Both the position numbers and the translations under genes were made by a program. Below the pieces are notes generated by a model, which was not told the origin of the DNA, searched no databases, and saw nothing but the letters and a program-made list of their open reading frames with translations. A stretch of DNA of 64,000 bases from Parerythrobacter lutipelagi (lineage in GTDB: Bacteria > Pseudomonadota > Alphaproteobacteria > Sphingomonadales > Sphingomonadaceae), in assembly GCF_005434975.1 (NCBI RefSeq), contig NZ_SKCJ01000002.1, positions 806,001 to 870,000 of the forward strand. Reading direction: 5' to 3'. Shown piece after piece: positions 1 to 9,027 of this stretch. Within the stretch, counting starts at the first letter, position 1; each line of letters opens with the position of its first letter.

Positions 1-1
1 T

Positions 2-682
2 CTGGTTCACCAATTGCGGACGATTTTCCCTGTGGCGCGGCTGTTCCCGATGTACGGGCTGACCGAAGCCTTTCGCTCGACCTATCTCGATCCTTCGCTG
101 GTTGACAGCCACCCGACCTCGATGGGGAAAGCCATTCCGTTTGCAGAGATTCTTGTCATCGGCGACGATGGCAATTCCGCTGATCCGGGCGAGGAAGGCG
201 AATTGGTCCATTGCGGCCCCTTGGTCGCGCAAGGCTATTGGCAGGATCCCGAACGCACGGCCCAGCGCTTCAAACCCGCGCCGTCCCATTCTGAGTTCGG
301 CGGTCTGGCAGTCTGGTCGGGCGATAGGGTCAAGCGCGACGAGTCCGGTTTGCTTTACTTCGTCGGACGGCGCGATGCGATGATCAAGAGTGCGGGCAAC
401 CGGATCAGTCCGCAAGAGGTGGAGGAGGCTGCTTTGGCAAGCGGCCTGGTTGCAGAGGCTGTGGCCCTGGGCATTGCAGACGACAGGTTGGGACAAGCAG
501 TGCACCTCGTCGTACGCCGCGAGCAAGAAGCACATGATGCGGAAGGTGCTCTGGTCAAATTCCTGAGCCGTGAATTGCCGAATTTCATGCAGCCGCAGGT
601 GATACATTGGCGCGACAAGATGCCGCTCAATCCAAATGGAAAGATTGACCGGACCGCGCTTCAGCAGGAGATTGCGGCATGA
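2..682 (+). CDS. acyl-CoA ligase (AMP-dependent), exosortase A system-associated, C-terminal part
   Basis: The 5' part lies outside the window; about 226 residues of a roughly 520-residue ANL-superfamily enzyme remain. Visible motifs are YGLTE (A5 region), SGD (the ribose-binding Asp, A7), the hinge GRRDAMIKSAGNRISPQEVE (A8) and PLNPNGKIDR (A10), whose lysine orients the carboxylate for adenylation. Such enzymes activate an acid as acyl-AMP and then load it onto CoA or a carrier protein. The next gene overlaps its stop by ATGA and encodes the XrtA-associated PLP decarboxylase, which is the usual partner of the TIGR03098-type ligase. The 'exosortase-associated' label therefore rests on context plus family; the ANL assignment itself rests on motifs. 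Substrate unknown. Confidence 0.9.
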   Translation: MVHQLRTIFPVARLFPMYGLTEAFRSTYLDPSLVDSHPTSMGKAIPFAEILVIGDDGNSADPGEEGELVHCGPLVAQGYWQDPERTAQRFKPAPSHSEFGGLAVWSGDRVKRDESGLLYFVGRRDAMIKSAGNRISPQEVEEAALASGLVAEAVALGIADDRLGQAVHLVVRREQEAHDAEGALVKFLSRELPNFMQPQVIHWRDKMPLNPNGKIDRTALQQEIAA

Positions 683-1905
683 AGCCTCTTGGTCCGATAC
701 CTGCCGGGTATGGCGCTGTTGGTGGCGAATTGGCCATCGGCGGCAGGCCAGCAAGCGAACTCGTCGCGGAGAGCGGGCGCACGCCGGTGTTCGTTTATTC
801 GCGCCAGCATCTCGATGAGCGCATAGCGCAGTTGCGTGCCGCTCTGCCGAACCGTGTTGGTATCAATTACGCCATCAAGGCCAATTCATTCGCGCCGGTG
901 CTCCATCACATGGCCGGGCTTGTCGATGGGTTCGATATCGCTTCCGGAGGCGAGCTGGCGATGGCTCAGGCTGCGGGGCTCGACCCTGCACGGATCAGCT
1001 TTGCCGGGCCGGGCAAGCGCGATGAAGAGCTTGAGGCGGCAATATCGGCGGGAGTGACGCTTAATTGCGAATCCGGCGGCGAAGTCGATCGCGCGCTGGC
1101 TATAGCTGAGAGGCTTGGCTTGACCCCGCGCATGGCACTCAGAGTCAATCCGAGCTTCGAGCTGCGCGGATCTGGCATGAAAATGGGCGGCGGAGCGAAG
1201 CCGTTCGGTATCGATGAAGCACAGGTGCCGGGGATCGCCCGCAAAATTCTTGAAGCCGCAGCCGACTGGCGCGGCCTGCACATCTTTACCGGCAGTCAGG
1301 CTTTGTCCGCTGACGCTATCATCGAAACCCAGGGCAATGTGCTCGACCTCGCGAGCCGTCTCGCGGCGGAGATCGGGGCTTCCTTGCCCAAGCTGAATAT
1401 GGGCGGCGGCTTCGGTATCCCCTATTTCCACGGCGATGAACCACTCGATGTCGCAGCGATCGGATCGGCGCTTGGTCAGAGGCTAAGGGACCTGCCCGAA
1501 AACCTCCGGCAAACAGAACTTTGCGTCGAACTTGGTCGCTATCTTGTCGGCGAAGCCGGTGTCTACCTGACCCGGATCGTCGACCGCAAAGTGAGCCATG
1601 GCACGACCTACCTTGTGACTGATGGTGGCCTGCATCACCAGCTCGCCGCATCGGGCAACTTCGGTACGGTGGTGAGGCGCAATTATCCGGTGGCAATTGC
1701 CAGCCATTTCGATGCCGAGCCTGCAGAAGAAGTCTACGTCGTTGGCTGCCTGTGCACACCGCTCGACCGTTTGGCCGACGGAGCGATGCTCCCACGTGCC
1801 GAAGTAGGCGATCTGGTCGCGGTGTTCTGTGCCGGAGCCTATGGTGCTAACGCCTCTCCCAGCGCGTTTCTCGGGCAGGGGCCTGCCGCTGAAATGCTGG
1901 TTTAA
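679..1905 (+). CDS. PLP-dependent decarboxylase, exosortase A system-associated
   Basis: 408-residue fold-type III PLP enzyme related to diaminopimelate and ornithine decarboxylases (TIGR03099-like). Lys67 in YAIKAN is the expected Schiff-base lysine; the glycine-rich phosphate-binding loop is NMGGGFG, and CLCTPLD near the C terminus corresponds to the active-site Cys/Asp segment of the family. The ATG overlaps the stop of the acyl-CoA ligase by four bases, so the two are probably translationally coupled and may act together on a modified amino-acid building block. The true substrate is not known. A 180-bp gap to the next gene suggests a separate promoter there, although I could not identify a convincing one. 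Confidence 0.92.
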   Translation: MKPLGPIPAGYGAVGGELAIGGRPASELVAESGRTPVFVYSRQHLDERIAQLRAALPNRVGINYAIKANSFAPVLHHMAGLVDGFDIASGGELAMAQAAGLDPARISFAGPGKRDEELEAAISAGVTLNCESGGEVDRALAIAERLGLTPRMALRVNPSFELRGSGMKMGGGAKPFGIDEAQVPGIARKILEAAADWRGLHIFTGSQALSADAIIETQGNVLDLASRLAAEIGASLPKLNMGGGFGIPYFHGDEPLDVAAIGSALGQRLRDLPENLRQTELCVELGRYLVGEAGVYLTRIVDRKVSHGTTYLVTDGGLHHQLAASGNFGTVVRRNYPVAIASHFDAEPAEEVYVVGCLCTPLDRLADGAMLPRAEVGDLVAVFCAGAYGANASPSAFLGQGPAAEMLV

Positions 1906-2085
1906 TCTTTGCATCCGATCCGTCCCGAATTGGGACTATGGCGTACTAAACATCGGGAAACGCAAAAAGGCTAACCGGATGTTCACCCTTTTTTGTGAGG
2001 AAGACCGCCTATCCGCGGATGTGGAAGGTCAGGTCGCTCCTGCCTTGCGCAAACAGTCCGCCCAACAAGGCAAGGATGCGCATCG

Positions 2086-2730
2086 ATGCCGAATACACGT
2101 TTCACCTTTATTATGGCGGGTTCCGCGCTCTCTGCGCTCGCACTGACCGGCTGCGCGACCTCCAGCGGTCCGCAATTGCCCCCGGCGACGTTCACTGCCC
2201 TGCAGGAAGGCCCGGGTGAAGAGTATATAATCGGCCCGCTCGACGAGCTGACCATCCATGTCTGGCGCAACCCGGAACTGGGTGCAGAGAAAATCCAGGT
2301 CCGCCCTGACGGCCGGATCACCACGCCATTGGTCACGGACCTTCCGGCCAGCGGCAAGACACCGACGATGCTGGCGCAAGATATCCGCCTGCAACTTTCG
2401 CAATATATCGAAGAACCGCTGGTCTCGGTGATCGTCAATCAGGCGAACAGCACCTTTGGCCAGCAAATTCGCATCATCGGCGCGACCGAGAAACCGGCCT
2501 CGATGCCTTATCGTGCAAATATGACGGTGCTCGACGCGATGATCGCTGTCGGCGGTCTCAGCGAATTCGCCGCGGGCAATCGCGCCAAGCTGATCCGCTT
2601 CGACAAGCAGAAGGGCCGCCAGGTCGAATACGCCCTGCGGCTCGGTGACTTGCTCAAAAAGGGCGATAGCCGCGCCAATGTCCTGCTCAAGCCCGGTGAT
2701 GTGATCATCATCCCGGAAAGCATGTTCTGA
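2086..2730 (+). CDS. XrtA-type polysaccharide export lipoprotein (Wza/EpsA family)
   Basis: 214 residues. A type II signal peptide ends in the lipobox LTGC (Cys23). Residues about 46-128 form the polysaccharide biosynthesis/export domain (YIIGPLDELTIHVW, VRPDGRITTPL), followed by one SLBB-type domain ending in LKPGDVIIIPE. It is short compared with Wza (about 380 residues), as is normal for the TIGR03027 group. Proposed role: outer-membrane or periplasmic part of the export channel, working with the chain-length protein encoded 16 bp downstream. First gene after the 180-bp gap, so probably the head of the main EPS transcript. Confidence 0.93.
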   Translation: MPNTRFTFIMAGSALSALALTGCATSSGPQLPPATFTALQEGPGEEYIIGPLDELTIHVWRNPELGAEKIQVRPDGRITTPLVTDLPASGKTPTMLAQDIRLQLSQYIEEPLVSVIVNQANSTFGQQIRIIGATEKPASMPYRANMTVLDAMIAVGGLSEFAAGNRAKLIRFDKQKGRQVEYALRLGDLLKKGDSRANVLLKPGDVIIIPESMF

Positions 2731-2746
2731 GAGGGCGACCGATAAC

Positions 2747-4270
2747 ATGAATGAAGTCTTCGAAGATCTGCGCACAGCGGTATACTCAGTCTGGCGGCGA
2801 CGCTGGCTTGCGCTGTGCGTTGCATGGGCGGTCTGTGTCGTTGGCTGGTTGGCCATCGCACTCATACCCAATTCCTATGAATCGAATGCGCGCATCTATG
2901 TCCAGCTTGAGGATGTCCTGGCTGAACAGCTCGAGATCGCCGGCGGCGCAGAGCGCGATATCACGCGCGTGCGCCAGACGCTGACCAGCTCGGTCAATCT
3001 GGAAAAAGTAATCCGCTCCACCCGTCTGGGTGAAGGGATCGATGACCAGCGCAAGATGGAAAAAGCCATTCAGGACCTGACCGAAGCGGTCGAAGTCAAA
3101 AGCGAAGAAGACAATCTGTTCGAGCTGAGCGCCGAGATCGGCCGCGGTGATCTTTCGGATAATGAAAACGCCAAACTGGCGCAGGATGTCGTCCAGAAAC
3201 TGATCGACATTTTCCGCGAGGAAAACATTGCCGGAAATCGCGGCGAAGTCGCAGAGACCATCGTGTTTCTCGATCAGCAGCTTGAAGAGCGGAAGAAAGA
3301 ACTCGAAGCGGCGGAACAGCGCCGCTTGGTGTTCGAAGCGGAAAACCCGGATCTGATCGGCGGTGCGGACGGTGTTTCCTTGCGCCTTCAGACGCTGCGC
3401 TCTGAACTGCGCGATGTCGATGCCGACTTAGCGGCCGCTTCCAGCGCGCTTGCCTCGATCGATGGCCAGATTGCCGGAACGCCGCGCATGATTGCTGGCG
3501 GTGCGAACGAAACGGGCAGCGCGCGTGCTGCGCTCGCTCAGGCGCAAGCTCAGCTTGCCCAGCTTCAGTCGCGCGGTCTGACCGATAGCCACCCGGACGT
3601 TGTCTCGACGAAGAAACAGGTCGATCTGTTGCGCCGTCAGGCTGCCAACGAAAATCCCAACACCGGCGGCTCGCCAAATCCGGCCTACACCGGCTTGATG
3701 TCCGTCAAATCGGAGCGGCAGGCCAATGTCCAGGCACTGACTGCGCGCAAGGCTGCGCTCAACGCCGAACTCTCGTCGCTGATGGCAAGCCAGGCGAGTG
3801 AACCGACGGTTGCCGCTGAAGCCAACCGGATCAGCCGTGACTATCAGGTGCTCAAAGACAAGTATGACGAACTGCTCAACAATCGCGAGGAAATGCGCCT
3901 TCGTGGCCAGGTGGAAACCAACCGCAGTTCGTTCAAATTCGAAGTGATCGACCCGCCAACGACGCCGCGCGCGCCTTCTGCGCCGAAGAGACCGATCCTG
4001 CTGCTGGGCGTCCTGTTTGCAGGCCTCGCGGCGGGTATCGGTGCAGCTTTCGCGATCGGTCAACTCAAGTCGACCTACTCGACGACCAGCGGGCTCGAGC
4101 GCTCGCTCGATCTGCCGGTACTCGGTTCGATCTCGCAGACGCTTACCGACGCCGCGCGCGAACTGCAGCGCAAGCGGTTAAAGCAGTTCTACGGCGCGTC
4201 AGCGGCACTAGGTGGGCTTTGTTTCACTCTGCTCGCGATCGAATTCGTCCAACGCGGCATGTTGGCCTGA
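2747..4270 (+). CDS. XrtA-associated polysaccharide chain-length determinant (Wzz/GNVR family)
   Basis: 507 residues. Transmembrane helix 1 spans about residues 20-40, a long periplasmic segment contains strongly helical coiled-coil stretches (about 155-225 and 325-350), a Pro-rich linker at about 401-412 precedes a second membrane helix (413-435), and a third hydrophobic segment lies near the C terminus (480-500). This is the layout of TIGR03007 inner-membrane co-polymerases that set chain length and bridge to the export lipoprotein. No ATP-binding motif is present, so the kinase is a separate protein, the next gene. GAGGG lies 12 bases before the ATG. Confidence 0.93.
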   Translation: MNEVFEDLRTAVYSVWRRRWLALCVAWAVCVVGWLAIALIPNSYESNARIYVQLEDVLAEQLEIAGGAERDITRVRQTLTSSVNLEKVIRSTRLGEGIDDQRKMEKAIQDLTEAVEVKSEEDNLFELSAEIGRGDLSDNENAKLAQDVVQKLIDIFREENIAGNRGEVAETIVFLDQQLEERKKELEAAEQRRLVFEAENPDLIGGADGVSLRLQTLRSELRDVDADLAAASSALASIDGQIAGTPRMIAGGANETGSARAALAQAQAQLAQLQSRGLTDSHPDVVSTKKQVDLLRRQAANENPNTGGSPNPAYTGLMSVKSERQANVQALTARKAALNAELSSLMASQASEPTVAAEANRISRDYQVLKDKYDELLNNREEMRLRGQVETNRSSFKFEVIDPPTTPRAPSAPKRPILLLGVLFAGLAAGIGAAFAIGQLKSTYSTTSGLERSLDLPVLGSISQTLTDAARELQRKRLKQFYGASAALGGLCFTLLAIEFVQRGMLA

Positions 4271-4281
4271 GGAGCGGACAG

Positions 4282-5325
4282 ATGACCGAACACAAGAAAA
4301 TTCCGCTGCCTGAAGGCGAAGTGCCGAAGGAAAGCTCGCTGCTCGAAAGGGCCAGTGGTGCCTTCGGCTTCGACCCGTTCAAAGCAGCGCCGTTCAAGGG
4401 CAAATTGCCCGAGCGCGAGATGAAGCGGGCAAAGGTTCTCAAGCATGACGGAGACACGGCAGAAGCGCCAGTGGCTGCGCCGGCTTCACCCGAAGCTGCA
4501 CGCGAACTGCCGCAAGAAATAGTGTCCGATGCCAACCTTCCGGCGCCTGTACCGCCGTCTGAGATTGTCGTTCGCCAGGATGTCGGCGGTGTTCAGCTCG
4601 ACGGTCCGATGTTCGAAATCGACCGCGAGTATCTGCGCGATCAGGGGATAATCGTACCGGAGAACGCTGCCAGTGCGCTGCGCGAAGAGTTCAGGATTGT
4701 GAAGCGCCAATTGATCGAGACCGCGAAACAGCGCGGAACGGCGGTTTCGCGCCGCATTCTCATCACGTCGCCGCATCCGGGCGAAGGCAAAACGTTCTGC
4801 GCAACAAATCTCGCCATCTCGATGGCTTGCGAGCGTGACAGCGAAGTGTTGCTGATCGACGCCGATTTCGCCAAGCCATCGATCCTTTCGACGTTCGGTC
4901 TGCCGAAAGGCGCAGGCTTCATGGATTGCCTCGCCGATCCTTCGGTCAATCCGGAAGACCTGGTTATCGGAACCGACATTCCGGGTCTGTGGGTTTTGCC
5001 GGCTGGCAATCAGACCAATGCCGACAGCGAATACCTGACCAGTGCGCGAACCGATGAAGTGCTGGAACGGCTGACGGTCGGTGCACCTCACCGTGTCCTG
5101 ATCTTCGATTCACCACCAGCGCTGGCAGCATCGCCGGCAGCCGAGCTGGCCAAGCATGTTGGCCAGACTGTGCTTGTGGCTCGCGCTGACCAGACCGGCC
5201 AGAGCGCGCTCGAAGATGCTTACCGACTTCTGTCCGGCTGCAGCGATGTAAAGCTGTTGCTTAACGCGACCCAGTTCAGCCCCAGTGGGCGGAATTTCGG
5301 GTCTTACTACGGTTACGAGGAGTAA
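4282..5325 (+). CDS. XrtA-associated tyrosine autokinase (BY-kinase, CpsD/CapB-like)
   Basis: 347 residues with the start placed at the ATG preceded by AGGAGCG; a longer reading would overlap the previous gene. About 160 residues of low-complexity Pro/Ala/Glu sequence precede the kinase domain. Walker A is PGEGKT (Lys170), the A' motif is LLIDADFAKP, and Walker B is VLIFDSPP. The C terminus ends in a tyrosine cluster (SYYGYEE), the site of autophosphorylation in BY-kinases. It should act with the preceding chain-length protein, which supplies the membrane activator domain, to control EPS polymerisation and export. Confidence 0.93.
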   Translation: MTEHKKIPLPEGEVPKESSLLERASGAFGFDPFKAAPFKGKLPEREMKRAKVLKHDGDTAEAPVAAPASPEAARELPQEIVSDANLPAPVPPSEIVVRQDVGGVQLDGPMFEIDREYLRDQGIIVPENAASALREEFRIVKRQLIETAKQRGTAVSRRILITSPHPGEGKTFCATNLAISMACERDSEVLLIDADFAKPSILSTFGLPKGAGFMDCLADPSVNPEDLVIGTDIPGLWVLPAGNQTNADSEYLTSARTDEVLERLTVGAPHRVLIFDSPPALAASPAAELAKHVGQTVLVARADQTGQSALEDAYRLLSGCSDVKLLLNATQFSPSGRNFGSYYGYEE

Positions 5326-5331
5326 CCCGCA

Positions 5332-6960
5332 ATGAAACGTCTAACCCTTGTCACCGGCGGAGCGCTGATCGCTCTCGCAACTTCCGCGCCTGCAGTGGCG
5401 CAGGAAGCCGAGGAGGAGCGCGCACAGCGGACTACAGTCCAGCCGTATATCGAACTGAACCAGATTGGCGTCGTGACCCTTTCACCCGATGAGGACGGGG
5501 TCACCTACACACAGGCTGCGGCAGGCGTGGATGCGACGGTAACAGGCCGTAACACCGGCGGTTCCGTGTCGATCCGCTATGAATACAACAAGGCCTGGGA
5601 CGGTGATGTTGCAGATAGCGACACAGTCAGCGGGGTTGCCCGCGGCTACGCCTCGATAATTCCGCAGGCGCTGACCGTCGAAGCGGGCGCGCTTGCTGCG
5701 CGTACCCGAGTTGACGGCAATGGCGGCGCGACGCTGAACGCGCTCAATGGAGAAGACAGCGAAAGCCGCATCTATTCCGCTTACGCAGGGCCGACCCTCA
5801 ACACTCGCGCTGGCGATGTCGCCATCGCTGCCCAGTATCAGGTAGGATATACGCGCGTGGAATCGCCCGATGCGCTGATCACCGCGCCCGGTGCTGAGCC
5901 CGTCGATGTGTTCGATGACAGCCTCAGCCAGCGCGCTTCCGTGCATGTCGGGACCAGCCCGGGGGAACCTCTGCCGATTGGCCTCGGCGTTGGGGCAGGC
6001 TGGCAGCAGGAAGATATTTCAAACCTCGACCAGCGCGTGCGAGATGCGCACATCCGCGGTGACGTGACGGTTCCGGTGTCGGACACCGTCGCGCTTGTTG
6101 GCGGTGTCGGTTACGAGGATGTCGAAGTTTCGAGCCGTGATGTGCTCCTTGATGCCGGTGGTCAGCCGGTGATCGGCGACGATGGCCGCTTCGTGACCGA
6201 CAAGAGCCAGCCCCGACGCATCGCATTCGAGGCCGATGGCCTTATCTGGGATGTCGGCGTGGTTTGGAAACCGAGTTCGCGTACCGCATTTGAAGGCCAC
6301 TATGGCCGCCGCTACGATTCCGATACGTACTACGGCAGCTTCGCATGGGCACCGAACAGCCGCAGCTCTGTCAATGTCTCTGTGTATGATGCGATTGCCG
6401 GGTTCGGTGGTCAGCTGAACACCGCGCTGGCCAATCTGCCGACGGAATTCAACGTTAGCCGTAATGCTCTGACAGGCGATGTCGGCGGCTGTGTCGCCAG
6501 CGTCGAAGGCAGCCAGTGCCTGACGGGCGCGCTCGGTTCTGTCCGTTCGTCCGTGTTCCGTTCGCGCGGCGTATCCGGCAGCTACACCACCTCGATCGGC
6601 CGCATGACTGCCGGTGTCGGGGCAGGGTACGACCGCCGCAAATTCCTTGCCGCAGAAGGCACCGTTCTCGCCGCGGCAAATGGCGTGACGGACGAAGCCT
6701 ATTACGCCTCGTTGTTCCTGTCGGGTGACATTGGACAGCGTGCAAGCTTCAACACCAATGCTTACGCGACGCTGCTGCAAAGCGGATTCGACTTGCAGGG
6801 CGATGTGCTGGCTCTGGGGGCGTCGGCTTCTTACAGCCGCTCGTTGACGGACAGCCTTTCTGTTCGTGCTGCCGTCGCACTCGACCATATCGATAGTGAC
6901 CTCGAACTCGAGGACTTCACGACCGCATCCGGCCTGCTTGGCCTGCGGTACGGATTCTGA
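5332..6960 (+). CDS. PEP-CTERM/XrtA system-associated outer-membrane beta-barrel protein
   Basis: 542 residues. A cleavable signal peptide ends at AVA|QE (after residue 23). The mature part is rich in alternating hydrophobic/polar strands separated by Gly/Asp/Asn turns, and the chain ends in an aromatic residue (LLGLRYGF), the usual BAM recognition feature. This matches TIGR03016, a family found only in exosortase-linked EPS loci. It probably forms the outer-membrane pore or a companion to the export lipoprotein. Gap to the kinase gene is 6 bp and the ribosome site (GAGGAG) overlaps the kinase stop. Confidence 0.88.
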   Translation: MKRLTLVTGGALIALATSAPAVAQEAEEERAQRTTVQPYIELNQIGVVTLSPDEDGVTYTQAAAGVDATVTGRNTGGSVSIRYEYNKAWDGDVADSDTVSGVARGYASIIPQALTVEAGALAARTRVDGNGGATLNALNGEDSESRIYSAYAGPTLNTRAGDVAIAAQYQVGYTRVESPDALITAPGAEPVDVFDDSLSQRASVHVGTSPGEPLPIGLGVGAGWQQEDISNLDQRVRDAHIRGDVTVPVSDTVALVGGVGYEDVEVSSRDVLLDAGGQPVIGDDGRFVTDKSQPRRIAFEADGLIWDVGVVWKPSSRTAFEGHYGRRYDSDTYYGSFAWAPNSRSSVNVSVYDAIAGFGGQLNTALANLPTEFNVSRNALTGDVGGCVASVEGSQCLTGALGSVRSSVFRSRGVSGSYTTSIGRMTAGVGAGYDRRKFLAAEGTVLAAANGVTDEAYYASLFLSGDIGQRASFNTNAYATLLQSGFDLQGDVLALGASASYSRSLTDSLSVRAAVALDHIDSDLELEDFTTASGLLGLRYGF

Positions 6961-6977
6961 CGCTGGGGGACGTTAAA

Positions 6978-8126
6978 ATGTTTGATGATTTTTATGGGCT
7001 TACTGGGCGACCGTTCCAGCTAACCCCGGACCCGAATTTCTACTTCGAGAGTACGACTCACCGCAAGGCGCTGTCTTATCTCGGCTATGGCCTTGCACAG
7101 TCTGAAGGCTTCATCGTCATCACTGGCGAGATCGGCTCGGGTAAGTCGACGCTTGTCGCGCACCTGATGCAGAAGATCGACAAGGAGCAGATGACTGTCG
7201 GCCAAGTCGTCACCAGCAACCTCGACGGTGAGGAACTGGTGCATGTGGCGGCCCAAAGTTTCGGGCTGGATGTCGAAGGGCACGACAAAGCCAGCGCTCT
7301 TGGCGCAATCGAGAATTTTCTGCACGAGGAAGCGCGCGAGGGGCGCCGTTGCCTGTTGGTGGTCGACGAATCGCAAAATCTTTCTGTGGAAGCGCTTGAA
7401 GAGCTTCGGATGCTGTCGAACTTCCAGCTCGGCTCCCATCCGCTCCTGCAGCTTCTGCTGCTCGGCCAGCCTGAATTCAAGCAGGTCCTGGCTCAGCATG
7501 AAGAACTCGAACAACTGCGCCAACGCGTCATCGCTGCGCACCACCTCGAAGCGATGGAGCCTGGCGAACTCGAACCCTATATCAAACACCGCCTCGAATG
7601 CGTGGGCTGGGATGGGAATCCGTCATTCGACCAGCGTGTTTTCGCAGAGCTTTACGCAGCAACAGGTGGTATCCCGCGCAAAGTCAACCAGGTTGCAACG
7701 CGCCTTTTGCTGCTGGGAGCGGTCGAGCAACGTTCGCGCATCGACAACGCGATGCTGACTTCCGTGCTTGCTGAAATGCAGCATGACAACGCCTTTCCCG
7801 AGGCTGCTCCCAAGCCGTTGGAAAAGCTCGGCCCGGCACCGTCAATCGGGCCGGTCAAGCATGCGACATACCCGCAACCGTCGCCGCGCGCTCGTGTCGA
7901 AGACCTTCTCGCTGAGCGAGATGTTCAGATTGCCGAACTGCAACAGGCCATCGTGGAACTGTCGGACACGGTTGAGAAGGCAGAGGGTGGATCGGTTCCT
8001 GACAATCTCGCGGAGCGGCTCGCCTCGCTCGAAGATCGGCTTGAAGAACAGGAGCGCATGGTCCGTCACGTACTGACCATGATGATCGAATGGATGGAAA
8101 GCGGCCAGTCACGCGCTGCAGCCTGA
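6978..8126 (+). CDS. XrtA-associated AAA ATPase (ExeA/GspA-like)
   Basis: 382 residues. The N-terminal AAA domain has Walker A GEIGSGKST (Lys56) and Walker B LLVVDESQN (Asp130/Glu131), with the ExeA-like N terminus FYGLTGRPFQLTPDP. Residues about 315-370 form a charged coiled coil. It belongs to the TIGR03015 group and lacks the peptidoglycan-binding domain of GspA. Its exact role in EPS assembly is not established; ExeA relatives help assemble envelope-spanning machines, so an assembly function for the export channel is an inference. Confidence 0.92.
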   Translation: MFDDFYGLTGRPFQLTPDPNFYFESTTHRKALSYLGYGLAQSEGFIVITGEIGSGKSTLVAHLMQKIDKEQMTVGQVVTSNLDGEELVHVAAQSFGLDVEGHDKASALGAIENFLHEEAREGRRCLLVVDESQNLSVEALEELRMLSNFQLGSHPLLQLLLLGQPEFKQVLAQHEELEQLRQRVIAAHHLEAMEPGELEPYIKHRLECVGWDGNPSFDQRVFAELYAATGGIPRKVNQVATRLLLLGAVEQRSRIDNAMLTSVLAEMQHDNAFPEAAPKPLEKLGPAPSIGPVKHATYPQPSPRARVEDLLAERDVQIAELQQAIVELSDTVEKAEGGSVPDNLAERLASLEDRLEEQERMVRHVLTMMIEWMESGQSRAAA

Positions 8127-8139
8127 GGAGGCGGTTTCG

Positions 8140-9027
8140 ATGAAGCATGAGCCGATTTCGGCTGCACCCGTCGTCAATGGCCTGTCTGTTGATGTCGAGG
8201 ACTGGTTCCAGGTCGGAGCGTTCGAAAACGTAATCGGACGTGACGACTGGGACGGGTTGAGCCTGCGCGTCGAGGACAATGTCCTGCGCATTCTCGACCT
8301 GTTCGACGAAGCCGAGGTAAAGGCGACATTCTTCACGCTTGGCTGGGTCGCCAAACGGCACGGACCGCTCATGCGGCGGATCGTGGAAGCGGGGCATGAA
8401 CTGGCGAGCCATGGCTATGACCACGCACGTGTGTTCACATTCTCACGTAAGGAATTCGGCGAGGATATCCGCAAGGCACGTGAAATTCTTGAGGATGCCT
8501 CTGGTGCGAAGATCACTGGTTATCGCGCGCCGAGCTTCTCGTTCGATCAGCGCACACCGTGGGCCTATATGGAACTCGCAGACCAAGGCTATATTTATTC
8601 CTCCAGTGTCGCACCTGTTGCGCATGATCACTACGGCTGGAAAGAGGCGCCGCGCTTCGCCTTCAAGCCGTTGCCGTGGTCAGACCTGGTCGAAATTCCG
8701 GTTACCACCGCGATCCTCGGCGGAAGACGCGTGGCTGCGGGTGGCGGAGGATTTTTTCGTGTCCTGCCCTATGCATTTTCGCGCTGGGCGATCCGTCAGG
8801 TCAACCGAAGTGAAGGCAAGCCGGCGATCTTTTATTTCCATCCTTGGGAAATCGATCCCGACCAGCCGCGTGTGGCCGGTGCACCGATAAAATCTCGCAT
8901 TCGCCACTATACAAACCTCGAAAAAATGGCCCCCAAATTGCGCGGGCTGGTTCACGAGTTTGCCTGGGGCCGGATGGATGTGCTCGCACATCGCGAAGCG
9001 GCTGGCGCGCAAGAGCTGGTGACGTGA
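8140..9027 (+). CDS. XrtA-associated polysaccharide deacetylase (NodB fold, DUF3473)
   Basis: 295 residues. NodB-type motifs: LSVDVEDWF (Asp18 and Asp21), HGYDH (His91 and His95, metal ligands) and the GYRAPSFS motif; the C-terminal PWEIDPDQPR segment is typical of DUF3473. The family (TIGR03006) removes N- or O-acetyl groups from a cell-surface polysaccharide. No signal peptide is seen, so the enzyme is either cytoplasmic or exported by an unusual route. A GAGGAGG box lies shortly before the ATG. The stop overlaps the GTG start of the next gene. Confidence 0.93.
   Translation: MKHEPISAAPVVNGLSVDVEDWFQVGAFENVIGRDDWDGLSLRVEDNVLRILDLFDEAEVKATFFTLGWVAKRHGPLMRRIVEAGHELASHGYDHARVFTFSRKEFGEDIRKAREILEDASGAKITGYRAPSFSFDQRTPWAYMELADQGYIYSSSVAPVAHDHYGWKEAPRFAFKPLPWSDLVEIPVTTAILGGRRVAAGGGGFFRVLPYAFSRWAIRQVNRSEGKPAIFYFHPWEIDPDQPRVAGAPIKSRIRHYTNLEKMAPKLRGLVHEFAWGRMDVLAHREAAGAQELVT

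Noticed and set aside
1906-2085. Sigma-54 promoter before the polysaccharide export gene
   Set aside because: EPS loci of this type are sometimes RpoN-dependent, but no GG-N10-GC element with acceptable flanks is present in the gap.
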